64,000 nucleotides of DNA from Streptomyces sp. NBC_00193 (GTDB taxonomy: Bacteria > Actinomycetota > Actinomycetes > Streptomycetales > Streptomycetaceae), in contig NZ_JAPEMM010000001.1 of NCBI RefSeq assembly GCF_026342735.1, positions 2,914,001 through 2,978,000 of the forward strand, given 5' to 3'. Below are positions 56,633-64,000 of the stretch, one piece after another; the stretch's first letter is position 1; every line of letters begins with the position of its first letter. Under the pieces are notes generated by a model. The model ran no database searches. It saw nothing but the letters and a program-made list of their open reading frames with translations, and had not been told where the DNA came from. Made by a program: the position numbers and the translations under genes.

Positions 56633-59026
56633 ATGTCCATTTCCAGTTCTGACCGTTCCGTCATGCCCGAGAACGACTCCAACGAGATCGTCGACGCCGA
56701 GACCCTTGCGGTCACCGAGGCCATCGAGGCCGTAGTCGCCGACGAGATCATCGAGGCCCTCGAGGCCGACGTGGCGAACCACGAGTCCGACGACTCCTTC
56801 GAGGACTCCACCGACGCGTTCGACGACGAGGCTGCGGCCGACGACGCCGACGCCGAGCCCACCCTGACCTTCGGCGACCTCGGTCTGCCGGACGGCATCG
56901 TGCGCAAGCTCGCGCAGAACGGTGTCACCGCGCCCTTCCCGATCCAGGCCGCGACCATCCCGGACGCCCTGGCCGGCAAGGACATCCTCGGCCGTGGCCG
57001 CACCGGCTCCGGCAAGACCCTCTCCTTCGGTCTGCCGACCCTGGCCTCCCTGGCCGGCGGGCACACCGAGAAGAAGAAGCCCCGCGCGATCATCCTGACG
57101 CCGACGCGTGAGCTCGCGATGCAGGTCGCGGACGCTCTCCAGCCCTACGGCGACGTGCTCGGCCTCAAGATGAAGGTCGTCTGCGGCGGTACCTCCATGA
57201 GCAACCAGATCTTCGCTCTGGAGCGCGGTGTCGACGTCCTCGTCGCCACCCCGGGCCGTCTGCGCGACATCATCAACCGTGGCGCCTGCTCCCTGGCGAA
57301 CGTCCAGGTCGCGGTCCTCGACGAGGCCGACCAGATGGCTGACCTGGGCTTCCTGCCCGAGGTCACCGAGCTGCTCGACCAGATCCCCGGCGGCGGCCAG
57401 CGCATGCTCTTCTCCGCCACCATGGAGAACGAGATCGGCACCCTGGTCAAGCGCTACCTGACCAACCCCGTCACGCACGAGGTCGACAGCGCGCAGGGCA
57501 ACGTCACGACCATGACGCACCACGTCCTCGTCGTGAAGCCGAAGGACAAGGCGCCGGTCACGGCCGCCATCGCCGCCCGCAAGGGCCGCACCATCATCTT
57601 CGTCCGCACCCAGCTGGGCGCCGACCGCATCGCCGAGCAGCTCATCGAGTCCGGCGTGAAGGCCGACGCGCTGCACGGCGGCATGACGCAGGGTGCCCGT
57701 ACCCGCGTCCTCGCCGACTTCAAGGACGGCTACGTCAACGCGCTCGTCGCCACCGACGTCGCCGCCCGCGGCATCCACGTCGACGGCATCGACCTGGTCC
57801 TGAACGTGGACCCGGCCGGCGACCACAAGGACTACCTGCACCGCTCGGGCCGTACCGCCCGCGCCGGCAAGTCGGGCGTGGTCGTCTCCCTCGCCCTGCC
57901 GCACCAGCGCCGCCAGATCTTCCGCCTGATGGAGGACGCGGGCGTCGACGCCTCGCGCCACATCGTCCAGGGCGTCGGCGCCTTCGACCCCGAGGTCGCC
58001 GAGATCACCGGTGCCCGTTCGCTGACCCAGGTCCAGGCCGACTCCGCGAACAACGCCGCGAAGCAGGCCGAGCGCGAGGTCGCCGACCTCACCAAGCAGC
58101 TCGAGCGCCTGTCGCGCCGTGCCGTCGAGCTGCGCGAGGAGGCCGACCGCCTGGTCGCCCGCTCCGCGCGTGAGCGCGGCGAGGACCCGGAGGCCGCTGT
58201 CGCCGAGGTGGTCGAGGCCGCCGAGGCCGAGGTCGCGGCCGCCGTGGCCGAGCCGGTCGCGGAGGAGCGCCCCGCGTTCCAGAGCCGTGACGACCGTGGC
58301 AACTACGAGCGCCGTGACAACCGTCGCGACGACCGTGGCGGCGACCGTGGCGGCTTCCGCCGTGACGACCGCGGCGACCGCGGTGGCGACCGTGGCGGCT
58401 TCCGCTCCGGTGGCGACCGTCCGACCGGTGGTGGCTTCCGTCGTGACGACCGCCCCTCGGGTGGTTTCAACCGTGACGACCGTGGTGGCGACCGTGGCGG
58501 CTTCCGCCGCGACGACCGTCCGTCCGGTGGCTTCCGCTCCGGTGGCGACCGTCCCACCGGTGGTGGCTTCCGCTCCGGTGGCGACCGTCCCGCTGGTGGT
58601 GGCTTCCGTCGTGACGACCGCCCCTCGGGTGGTTTCAACCGTGACGACCGTGGCGGCTTCCGCCGCGACGACCGTCCGTCCGGTGGCTTCCGCTCCGGTG
58701 GCGACCGTCCCACCGGTGGCGGCTTCCGCTCGGGCGGCGACCGTCCGGCCGGCGGTGGCTTCCGCTCCGGTGGCGACCGTCCGACCGGTGGTGGCTTCCG
58801 TCGTGACGACCGCCCCTCGGGTGGTTTCAACCGTGACGACCGCGGTGGCGACCGTGGCGGCTTCCGCCGCGACGACCGTCCCACCGGTGGTGGCTTCCGC
58901 TCCGGCGGCGACCGTCCGGCCGGCGGCGGCTTCCGCTCCGGCGGCGACCGCCCCACCGGCTCGACCGGCGGCTCCTCCTTCGGCGGCCGTCGCGACGACA
59001 AGCCGCGCTGGAAGCGCAACGACTAA
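56633..59026 (+). CDS. DEAD-box RNA helicase with long RGG-like tail
   Basis: 797 residues from ATG 56633 (GGAAGG lies 13 nt upstream; ATG 56663 and an upstream GTG frame start are alternatives). An acidic N-terminal ~75 residues precede Q-motif LTFGDLGLPDGIVRKLAQNG, Walker A GRTGSGKT (~122), PTRELAMQVA, VLDEADQMADLG (~229), FSATMENE (~261), FVRTQLGADRIAEQL, and HRSGRTARAGKSGV (~402). A short coiled coil (TKQLERLSRRAVELREEADRL) follows. Residues ~553-797 are a tandem-repeat tail rich in RDDR, RGGF and SGGDRP units, typical of RNA-binding disordered tails. Likely acts in RNA remodelling, for example cold or ribosome-related. Confidence 0.93.
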   Translation: MSISSSDRSVMPENDSNEIVDAETLAVTEAIEAVVADEIIEALEADVANHESDDSFEDSTDAFDDEAAADDADAEPTLTFGDLGLPDGIVRKLAQNGVTAPFPIQAATIPDALAGKDILGRGRTGSGKTLSFGLPTLASLAGGHTEKKKPRAIILTPTRELAMQVADALQPYGDVLGLKMKVVCGGTSMSNQIFALERGVDVLVATPGRLRDIINRGACSLANVQVAVLDEADQMADLGFLPEVTELLDQIPGGGQRMLFSATMENEIGTLVKRYLTNPVTHEVDSAQGNVTTMTHHVLVVKPKDKAPVTAAIAARKGRTIIFVRTQLGADRIAEQLIESGVKADALHGGMTQGARTRVLADFKDGYVNALVATDVAARGIHVDGIDLVLNVDPAGDHKDYLHRSGRTARAGKSGVVVSLALPHQRRQIFRLMEDAGVDASRHIVQGVGAFDPEVAEITGARSLTQVQADSANNAAKQAEREVADLTKQLERLSRRAVELREEADRLVARSARERGEDPEAAVAEVVEAAEAEVAAAVAEPVAEERPAFQSRDDRGNYERRDNRRDDRGGDRGGFRRDDRGDRGGDRGGFRSGGDRPTGGGFRRDDRPSGGFNRDDRGGDRGGFRRDDRPSGGFRSGGDRPTGGGFRSGGDRPAGGGFRRDDRPSGGFNRDDRGGFRRDDRPSGGFRSGGDRPTGGGFRSGGDRPAGGGFRSGGDRPTGGGFRRDDRPSGGFNRDDRGGDRGGFRRDDRPTGGGFRSGGDRPAGGGFRSGGDRPTGSTGGSSFGGRRDDKPRWKRND
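58312..58974 (+). repeat. Imperfect tandem repeats inside the DEAD-box helicase gene
   Basis: Units encoding FRSGGDRPTGGG, FRSGGDRPAGGG, FRRDDRPSGGFNRDDRG and RGGDRGG recur many times with near-identical DNA (for example CGACCGCCCCTCGGGTGG near 58446, 58616 and 58806). Larger blocks of ~180 nt are themselves repeated. All units keep the reading frame. Confidence 0.85.
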
Positions 59027-59052
59027 TCGCAGCCAGTGAACTGACTGCTTGA

Positions 59053-59090
59053 CACAGGGCCCCGACGACACCGGTCGTCGGGGCCCTGTG
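59053..59090 (+). terminator. Terminator of the DEAD-box gene
   Basis: A perfect 17-bp stem (59053-59069 with 59074-59090), ACCG loop, 26 nt after the stop. Confidence 0.87.
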
Positions 59091-59182
59091 GCGTTGTTGC
59101 TAGGCTCCGCGGACTTTGCGGTGGGGGGCACGGCGAACGTGGTGCGCGGAGGGCTCCCCCGCTCTTTTCTGGGGGACGATCT

Positions 59183-61501
59183 GTGAAACGCTCACGTGTG
59201 CTGGGCGCCGCTGCGCTCGCTCTGGCGGTGGGGTTCGGGGTGGTGGGCGTCGTACCGGCCGCGGCGGGTCCCGCGGCCCCCGGCGAGCTGACGATCGCTC
59301 CGCCACCGCACGAGGAGCCGGCGAGCCGGCCGCTCCTCTCCGCGGGTACGGGCCTGCTGACAGTCGGCGCCGACGGCGCGAGGTTCTGGCAGAGCCGTCA
59401 GGACGGCCGTGTGGCACCCGTGAAGGACTGCTCCGGCGGTTCCGATGGGTGGACCGCCTATCACGCGGACTCCGTCGGCTGCGGAGCAGGGACGAGCGGA
59501 ACCCTCACGATCAACGATCTGGCCACGGGCAAGACGGAGACCCTGACACTGCCGCAGGGGCGGGCCTGGACGCAGACCTTCTCCCCGACCCAGGTGCTGA
59601 CGAAGGAAACGGACAAGGACGGTTGGGCCGTCCTGCACCTCCTCGGCCGGGAGAGCGAGCCGCGCAAGGATGTCGTGGTGGCGGCGCCGGAGAAGATCGG
59701 GTCCCAGCGGTTCCAGGTACGAGCCTCGGACGCCCAGGGAGCACTGGTCTCCTACTGGTCCACGGACACCACTGAGAGGGTCGCCCTGCTCGATTTCGCC
59801 ACGGCCACCCTGCGGCCGATGCCTCTGCCGGCCGGCCAGACGCGTACGGACCACATCAACTTCGGGCTCGGCTCCAAGTGGATCGCCATGGAGCGCATGG
59901 GCGCGGTGGTCCTGCGTGCGCGAGCCGACCTCGGTGTGACCCGTACGGTCGCCCTCCGGTCGTTCGACACCGTGGCCGTGCAGCCCGTCGGCGACTGGCT
60001 CGTCACCCAGTTTTCGAACACACCGGACGAGGCGCTGGTGGCCCTGCCCGTCAACGGTGGTGCGAAGCGCACCCTGTTGACCCGGACTGCGGACACCCCG
60101 CTGGTACCCGGTGCCGACGGTGCGGCTCACGTCGCCGGCGGTAGCGATTCCACCCACTGGGGCATCCAGAGCGTCACCCCCGGTCCCGACGGGGTTCCGG
60201 TGGTGAAGCAGAGCCTGCGCATCACACCGAATCCCGCGGACCGCGTGGGTCTGGCCTTCGCGCAAGGGCAGCTCGCCATCAGCCAGGCCGACCCCGAGCG
60301 CGGTGTCCGGGGCCACAGCGTCTCGTTGTCGAGCCCGGCATCCGTCTCCCGGACCCCCGCTTGGCGCTGCGACGAGCCCGAGGACGAGCCGGCCTGCGGC
60401 TTCGGCGGGGTTGCCACCGGTGACGGGAGGCTCATCTCGCTGTCGTCCGAGGACAACGGCACGGCTTGCTACGGCTGCGTGGTGGTGGCCAACGTCAGGG
60501 ACATGCGTGCGGGCGGTGCCGTCCGGCACGTGCGTCTGGCGAGCAAGGCGCGGATACAGCCCCTCCAAGTGGTGCAGGCCTCTGGCCGGTACGTGCTCTT
60601 CGGGGCGACCGAGAATTCCTCCCTGCGGTTCCTCGTGGCCGACATCGAGGCCGGAAAGATCCTGGACGCCAAAGCCGTGGCGCAGTCCGCGTTGTGGGGC
60701 TCCACGCTCTGGTCACCCGAGGGAGACAAGGGCGTGGTCGCCGGGACCGACCTGCGGAGCGGAAAGGTCACACAGCGGGTCGACCTGCGCTCGGGGTGCA
60801 AGCCCTTCGAGCTCAAGGTCAACGGCGACTGGTTCTACTCCACCTGTTCCGCCTACGGAGACGGCCCGGCCGTCTACCACGCCCTCACCAAGAAGCGGAT
60901 CCGGCTGCCCTTCACGCCCGAGCCCTTCAAGGTGGAGCTCGGTGACGGCTACGTCGTCCAGGACGAGGGCATCACGCTGGAGATCACCAACCTGCGCTCC
61001 GGCGCGCCGGTACGGGAAAGGAACGTCGAAGGGGTCTTCCCCGACGGGTTCGGCCGCAGCTGGACGATCGACCCCTTCGGCAGCCGACTCGCCTACACGG
61101 ACAGGGCCGAGACCGTCCACATCGTCGGCATCACCGGCAGGGCCTCCGCCCTGACCGCCATCGACCGGAGCATCCCGACCTCCGGCGCCTGGTCCGCGCT
61201 GTCCTCGAAGCGATGGGCGCCGCAGGTGTGGCTGTCGAAGCCGGCTGCTTCCTGGACGCTGGCCGTGACGAACAAGGCCACCGGCAAGGTGGTCCGTACC
61301 CTCACCGGCGGCGAAGTGCGCGGGCTGCTGCAGCCGATGAAGGACGGCCGGGAGACCTCCGGCGGGTTCGCCCTGCCCGACGGCGCGTATACCTGGGCGC
61401 TCAAGGTGAAGCCGGCCGACGGGCAGGGAGCCGAACTTGCGCTCTCCGGCCCGCTCAACCTGACCGGCTCCACCGGGGGCGGCGGCCTGCCGGCTCCGTG
61501 A
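59183..61501 (+). CDS. Large secreted protein, propeller-like with C-terminal FlgD-type Ig domain
   Basis: 772 residues from GTG 59183, with GGGGGACGA just upstream. Signal peptide KRSRVLGAAALALAVGFGVVGVVPAAAGPA. The body (about 50-670) is beta-rich with repeated WD- or propeller-like strands (DGWAVLHLLGRE, VALLDFATATLRPM, YVLFGATENSSLRFLVADI) and an eight-odd set of cysteines (SGGSDG-C pairs, TACYGCVVV). The final ~90 residues look like a FlgD-type Ig domain (SWTLAVTNKATGKVVRTLTG, LPDGAYTWALKVK). Extracellular; ligand or enzyme activity unknown. Confidence 0.8.
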   Translation: MKRSRVLGAAALALAVGFGVVGVVPAAAGPAAPGELTIAPPPHEEPASRPLLSAGTGLLTVGADGARFWQSRQDGRVAPVKDCSGGSDGWTAYHADSVGCGAGTSGTLTINDLATGKTETLTLPQGRAWTQTFSPTQVLTKETDKDGWAVLHLLGRESEPRKDVVVAAPEKIGSQRFQVRASDAQGALVSYWSTDTTERVALLDFATATLRPMPLPAGQTRTDHINFGLGSKWIAMERMGAVVLRARADLGVTRTVALRSFDTVAVQPVGDWLVTQFSNTPDEALVALPVNGGAKRTLLTRTADTPLVPGADGAAHVAGGSDSTHWGIQSVTPGPDGVPVVKQSLRITPNPADRVGLAFAQGQLAISQADPERGVRGHSVSLSSPASVSRTPAWRCDEPEDEPACGFGGVATGDGRLISLSSEDNGTACYGCVVVANVRDMRAGGAVRHVRLASKARIQPLQVVQASGRYVLFGATENSSLRFLVADIEAGKILDAKAVAQSALWGSTLWSPEGDKGVVAGTDLRSGKVTQRVDLRSGCKPFELKVNGDWFYSTCSAYGDGPAVYHALTKKRIRLPFTPEPFKVELGDGYVVQDEGITLEITNLRSGAPVRERNVEGVFPDGFGRSWTIDPFGSRLAYTDRAETVHIVGITGRASALTAIDRSIPTSGAWSALSSKRWAPQVWLSKPAASWTLAVTNKATGKVVRTLTGGEVRGLLQPMKDGRETSGGFALPDGAYTWALKVKPADGQGAELALSGPLNLTGSTGGGGLPAP

Positions 61502-61594
61502 CCTCGGGCCCGCACCGACATCCCCGGGCCGGACAGCCGATTTACGATCGGCTGTCCGGCGCTCTGCGGCTATGCTCTGGGGTGAGCACGCCGA

Positions 61595-61667
61595 GGGCCA
61601 TTAGCTCAATTGGCAGAGCAGCGGACTTTTAATCCGTTGGTTGTCGGTTCGAGTCCGACATGGCCTA
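61595..61667 (+). tRNA. tRNA-Lys(TTT)
   Basis: 73 nt on the plus strand. Acceptor GGGCCAT/ATGGCCT (first pair G-U), anticodon loop CTTTTAA reads TTT, T-loop GTTCGAGTC. Confidence 0.95.
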
Positions 61668-61677
61668 CAGCTCACAG

Positions 61678-61710
61678 CGCCCCACCCGGTCCGCCGGGTG
61701 GGGCGTTTTT
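61678..61710 (+). terminator. Intrinsic terminator of tRNA-Lys
   Basis: CGCCCCACCCGG (61678-61689) pairs perfectly with CCGGGTGGGGCG (61694-61705), followed by TTTTT. The ~190 nt to the next tRNA hold no gene. Confidence 0.88.
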
Positions 61711-61904
61711 GTGTCCTGAGGGAGAGTCAGGCAGGCGCGGAGGCCTAGTCGAGGGGTGGGGTCAGGGGTGCCGGAGAGGGGGGCGGAGCGCCGTCGGGCG
61801 GCCGGTTTTAGGGCTCTGACCTGCGGTGATGCCCCATGCCTGGGTGGTGCGGACGTTAATTGGCGGGGCCCTCCCCCCGGATGGCGTAGAGTTGTGTTTA
61901 CCGA

Positions 61905-61980
<76 letters not shown>

Positions 61981-61984
61981 CAGT

Positions 61985-62022
61985 ACGAAGGCCCGGTCCC
62001 CTTTGGGGGGCCGGGCCTTCGT
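61985..62022 (+). terminator. Terminator of initiator tRNA-Met
   Basis: ACGAAGGCCCGG (61985-61996) pairs with CCGGGCCTTCGT (62011-62022), extended inward by CCCC/GGGG. Confidence 0.82.
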
Positions 62023-62137
62023 CGTATCCACGTGTGCCCGTCGCTTCACCCGAACGGTCGCGCCCGGGTCGCCGTACGGGCCCTCCTGCCCCCAGCCTTG
62101 GGGGGCGAGGCGGACCGGGCGGCAGGAGAGCAGCGTG

Positions 62138-63331
62138 GTGGGGCTGGGCCGGCAGGGCAGGGGCGAGCGCGTCTTCGGCGCGGTCGCCGGCAGCGCCGTG
62201 GTCCGCCGGATCGTCAAGATGCTCCCGGGCACCCTGATCGTCCTCGGCTTCCTCTTCGACGTGCTGACCCCGCCCAGCTTCACCGGCTCCCCCTTCTTCT
62301 CCGCCGCCCCGCTCATCGCGGCCCCGCTGTTCACGCTCCGGGCCACCGTCCTCACGGGGGTCCTGGCCACCTTCGCCGTGGTCGTGCTGCACATCTACAA
62401 CGGCACCAGCTTCAAGGTGGAGGCGATGACCGAGCTGGCCACCGTCCTGACCGTCTCCGGGCTGGCCACGCTGATCAACATCGTCGTGCGGCGCGGTACC
62501 GAGCAGCTCGCCTCCGCGCGCGGGATCGCCGAGGCGGCCCAGCGCGCCGTACTGCCGACTCCCGCCGAGCGGATCGCGGGCCTCCAGGTCGCCGCCTCGT
62601 ACGAGGCCGCGCAGGCGGACGCGTTCATCGGCGGCGACCTCTACGCCGTCCAGGACACCCCGTACGGGGTGCGCCTCGCGGTGGGCGACGTACGGGGGAA
62701 GGGGCTCGGGGCGGTCGAGGCGGTGGCCGTGGTCCTCGGGGCGTTCCGGGAGGCGGCCGAGGACGAGCCCACCCTGGAGGGGGTGGCGCGGAGGCTGGAG
62801 CGGGCGCTCGCCCGGGAGGGGAACCGGCGCGACAGCCTGGACGCGGTGGAGGGGTTCACCACGTGCGTGCTCGGCGAGATCCCGTCGGGCGGGGGCCTGC
62901 TGCGGCTCGTCAACCGCGGCCACCCCGAACCGCTGCTGCTGTACGCGAACGGCGGCCTCGCGGAGCTGCCCCCCTTCGAGCCGGCGCTGCCGCTGGGCAT
63001 GGGGGAGCTGGGCGGCTGGCCGGACCGGGTGCAGGAGTGGCCCTTCCCGGAGGGCGCGACGCTGCTCCTGTACACGGACGGGCTGACCGAGGCCCGCGAC
63101 GGGGCGGGGGCCTTCTACGATCCGGCGGCCCGGCTGCGCGGGCGGGTCTTCCCCGGGCCCGACGAGTTGCTGAGCGCGCTCGCCACCGATGTGCGCCGGC
63201 ACACGGGCGGCGCGGCGACGGACGACATGGCCCTGCTGGCGGTGGCCAGACCGGGGGCTGGGCAGCCGGCCCGGCGGCGGACGGTACGGGTGGTCCCGAA
63301 GCGGGTGCTCCCGAAAGGGGACGGAGCGTGA
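62138..63331 (+). CDS. Membrane-anchored SpoIIE-type PP2C phosphatase
   Basis: 397 residues from GTG 62138 (GTG 62135 equally possible; AGGAGAG at 62124-62130). Three or four N-terminal helices (about 25-115) precede a SpoIIE/RsbU phosphatase domain: AQRAVLPTPAERIAGLQVAASYEAA, metal Asp in AFIGGDLYAV, GDVRGKGLGAVEAV, LLLYTDGLTEARD and closing TDDMALLAVARP. In Streptomyces such enzymes dephosphorylate anti-sigma antagonist proteins; the partner is not encoded in this window. Confidence 0.92.
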   Translation: MGLGRQGRGERVFGAVAGSAVVRRIVKMLPGTLIVLGFLFDVLTPPSFTGSPFFSAAPLIAAPLFTLRATVLTGVLATFAVVVLHIYNGTSFKVEAMTELATVLTVSGLATLINIVVRRGTEQLASARGIAEAAQRAVLPTPAERIAGLQVAASYEAAQADAFIGGDLYAVQDTPYGVRLAVGDVRGKGLGAVEAVAVVLGAFREAAEDEPTLEGVARRLERALAREGNRRDSLDAVEGFTTCVLGEIPSGGGLLRLVNRGHPEPLLLYANGGLAELPPFEPALPLGMGELGGWPDRVQEWPFPEGATLLLYTDGLTEARDGAGAFYDPAARLRGRVFPGPDELLSALATDVRRHTGGAATDDMALLAVARPGAGQPARRRTVRVVPKRVLPKGDGA

Positions 63332-63475
63332 CCGAAGAGGCGCGCTCGGCAAGCAAACTGACGGACCGTCAGTGTGAAGATGTGGCGTGAGAGGTGAGGG
63401 GGAGGGGTGATTTTTGCCCGAGTTGATCCCTGAGTGTGGCGAGAAGTCCTGGCCAGAGCTGTGCGGGTAGTGGCT

Positions 63476-63496
63476 GATTGTCGTTAACGATCAATC
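63476..63496. promoter_or_regulatory. Palindrome upstream of the last gene, possible operator
   Basis: GATTG-TCGTTAACGA-T-CAATC: a perfect 10-bp palindrome (63481-63490) with flanking 5-nt inverted arms. A related CGTT...AACG lies near 63526-63540. It is in the 282-nt intergenic region ~120 nt before the start at 63614. Confidence 0.5.
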
Positions 63497-63613
63497 GCAA
63501 CTGCTTGGAATCACTCCCCTTTCTCTATTACCGTTCGATAACGCAGAGCGGTCGTCCCAGCCGTCGCAAGAGACGGCACCGTGCGCGTGCTCGCCCATGA
63601 GGAGTGTGCCCCG

Positions 63614-64000
63614 GTGGCCTCCAACTCGCCTGCCCCTGAAGGCATCGACGTCCAGGAGCAGCCCACCGCCGGTGCCTGGGGCGAGTGGAACCCCACCGAG
63701 GACTCGGCCCGCCCGCCCCGCGGCAAGCACCGCGTGCTCAAGCAGCGCGGGGGACTGGCCCGCTCCTCCACCGTCCTCGGCGTCGGCGTGATCGCCGCGG
63801 TCGGCGCGGGAGGCATCGCCACCGCGCAGGACCGGCCCCAGGTCGCCATATCCCTCCCCTCGCTCCCGGCCCTGCCCGACCTCCCGGAGGCCCTGGGCGG
63901 CGCGGACCGGTCCGCCGAGTCCGCCGGGGATTCAGACGCCGGCTCCGCGCGGACCGCCGAGCCGGCCCGGTCGGGGATCATCCCGCAGCAGGCCGACCGC
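63614..64000 (+). CDS. N-terminal part of a membrane-anchored/exported protein, possibly M23-type peptidase (3' end outside window)
   Basis: 129 codons visible from GTG 63614, with GAGGAG at 63599-63604. A hydrophilic cytoplasmic start (ASNSPAPEGIDVQEQPTAG, EWNPTEDSARPPRGKHRVL) is followed by a membrane segment (SSTVLGVGVIAAVGAGGIATAQ) and a Pro/Ser-rich exported stretch. This N-terminal layout is what I recall for Streptomyces M23 cell-wall peptidases, but the catalytic domain is beyond the window, so the assignment is tentative. Confidence 0.6.
   Translation, partial: MASNSPAPEGIDVQEQPTAGAWGEWNPTEDSARPPRGKHRVLKQRGGLARSSTVLGVGVIAAVGAGGIATAQDRPQVAISLPSLPALPDLPEALGGADRSAESAGDSDAGSARTAEPARSGIIPQQADR

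Noticed and set aside
63390..63613. c-di-AMP (ydaO) riboswitch upstream of the last gene
   Set aside because: I looked for the conserved ydaO segments known from Streptomyces cell-wall hydrolase genes and did not find them.

Overview
The window is chromosomal DNA from a Streptomyces species. It is uniformly GC-rich, uses GTG and even TTG starts, has third-position GC-saturated codons, and carries lineage markers: bldC with the 68-residue sequence typical of the genus, an Lsr2 paralog, vdh, and a purS-purQ-purL operon. From about 21 kb rightwards the gene order (ffs, dnaX, purD, purC, two-component system, Lsr2-like, purSQL, purF, purM, vdh, bldC, hrpA) matches what I recall of Streptomyces coelicolor around SCO4067-SCO4092. 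That is recalled synteny, not a search.

Layout. (1) 1-7.8 kb: three tandem paralogous secreted proteins (the first truncated by the window edge) with a beta-helix head, two PKD domains and three RVLDTR...GYY modules. Each is followed by its own hairpin terminator. (2) 7.8-9.7 kb: a deletion scar joining two purine-catabolism remnants, a truncated molybdopterin dehydrogenase subunit with an amber stop (minus) and a gutted PucR-type regulator (plus). (3) 9.7-16 kb: a TOBE/HTH protein, a universal stress protein, an ATP-grasp protein, an AspT-type transporter, an ECF41 sigma factor with its NAD(P)-binding partner, and a gamma-glutamylcyclotransferase-like protein. (4) 16-20.9 kb: patchy accessory DNA with small or truncated ORFs, an orphan helicase-associated (XPB N-domain-like) protein, a PIN-toxin module with a frameshifted toxin, and an 18-nt direct repeat flanking 3.8 kb beside tRNA-Ser. 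(5) 20.9-43 kb: conserved core with SRP RNA, dnaX and seven genes of de novo IMP synthesis (purD, purC, purS, purQ, purL, purF, purM). Interspersed are tRNAs, a DesK/NarL-like two-component pair, an Lsr2-like protein, a sulfatase, a META lipoprotein and a degenerate M48-like membrane protein. (6) 43-54 kb: DUF3073, vdh, bldC, hrpA, a DsbA/CcdA pair, and tRNAs for Asp, Phe, Asp and Glu. (7) 54-64 kb: zincin, two fused-end FluC genes, a lipoprotein, a DEAD-box helicase with a repetitive RGG-like tail, a large secreted protein, tRNA-Lys and initiator tRNA-Met, a SpoIIE-type phosphatase, and the start of a membrane-anchored protein cut by the window end.

The most unusual signals are: a tRNA-Gly(UCC) whose D- and T-arms lack the G18-Psi55 elbow pair, like the non-proteinogenic glycine tRNAs of staphylococcal cell-wall synthesis; near-identical C-terminal tails in the tandem paralogs behind divergent heads; an M48 peptidase-like protein that has lost its HExxH; the fused purine-catabolism pseudogenes; and several uncatalogued repeats or palindromes (15-bp array after purM, 11-bp array before a secreted-protein gene, hairpin at the bldC ribosome site, palindrome upstream of the last gene). 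No CRISPR array, complete insertion sequence or biosynthetic gene cluster was seen.
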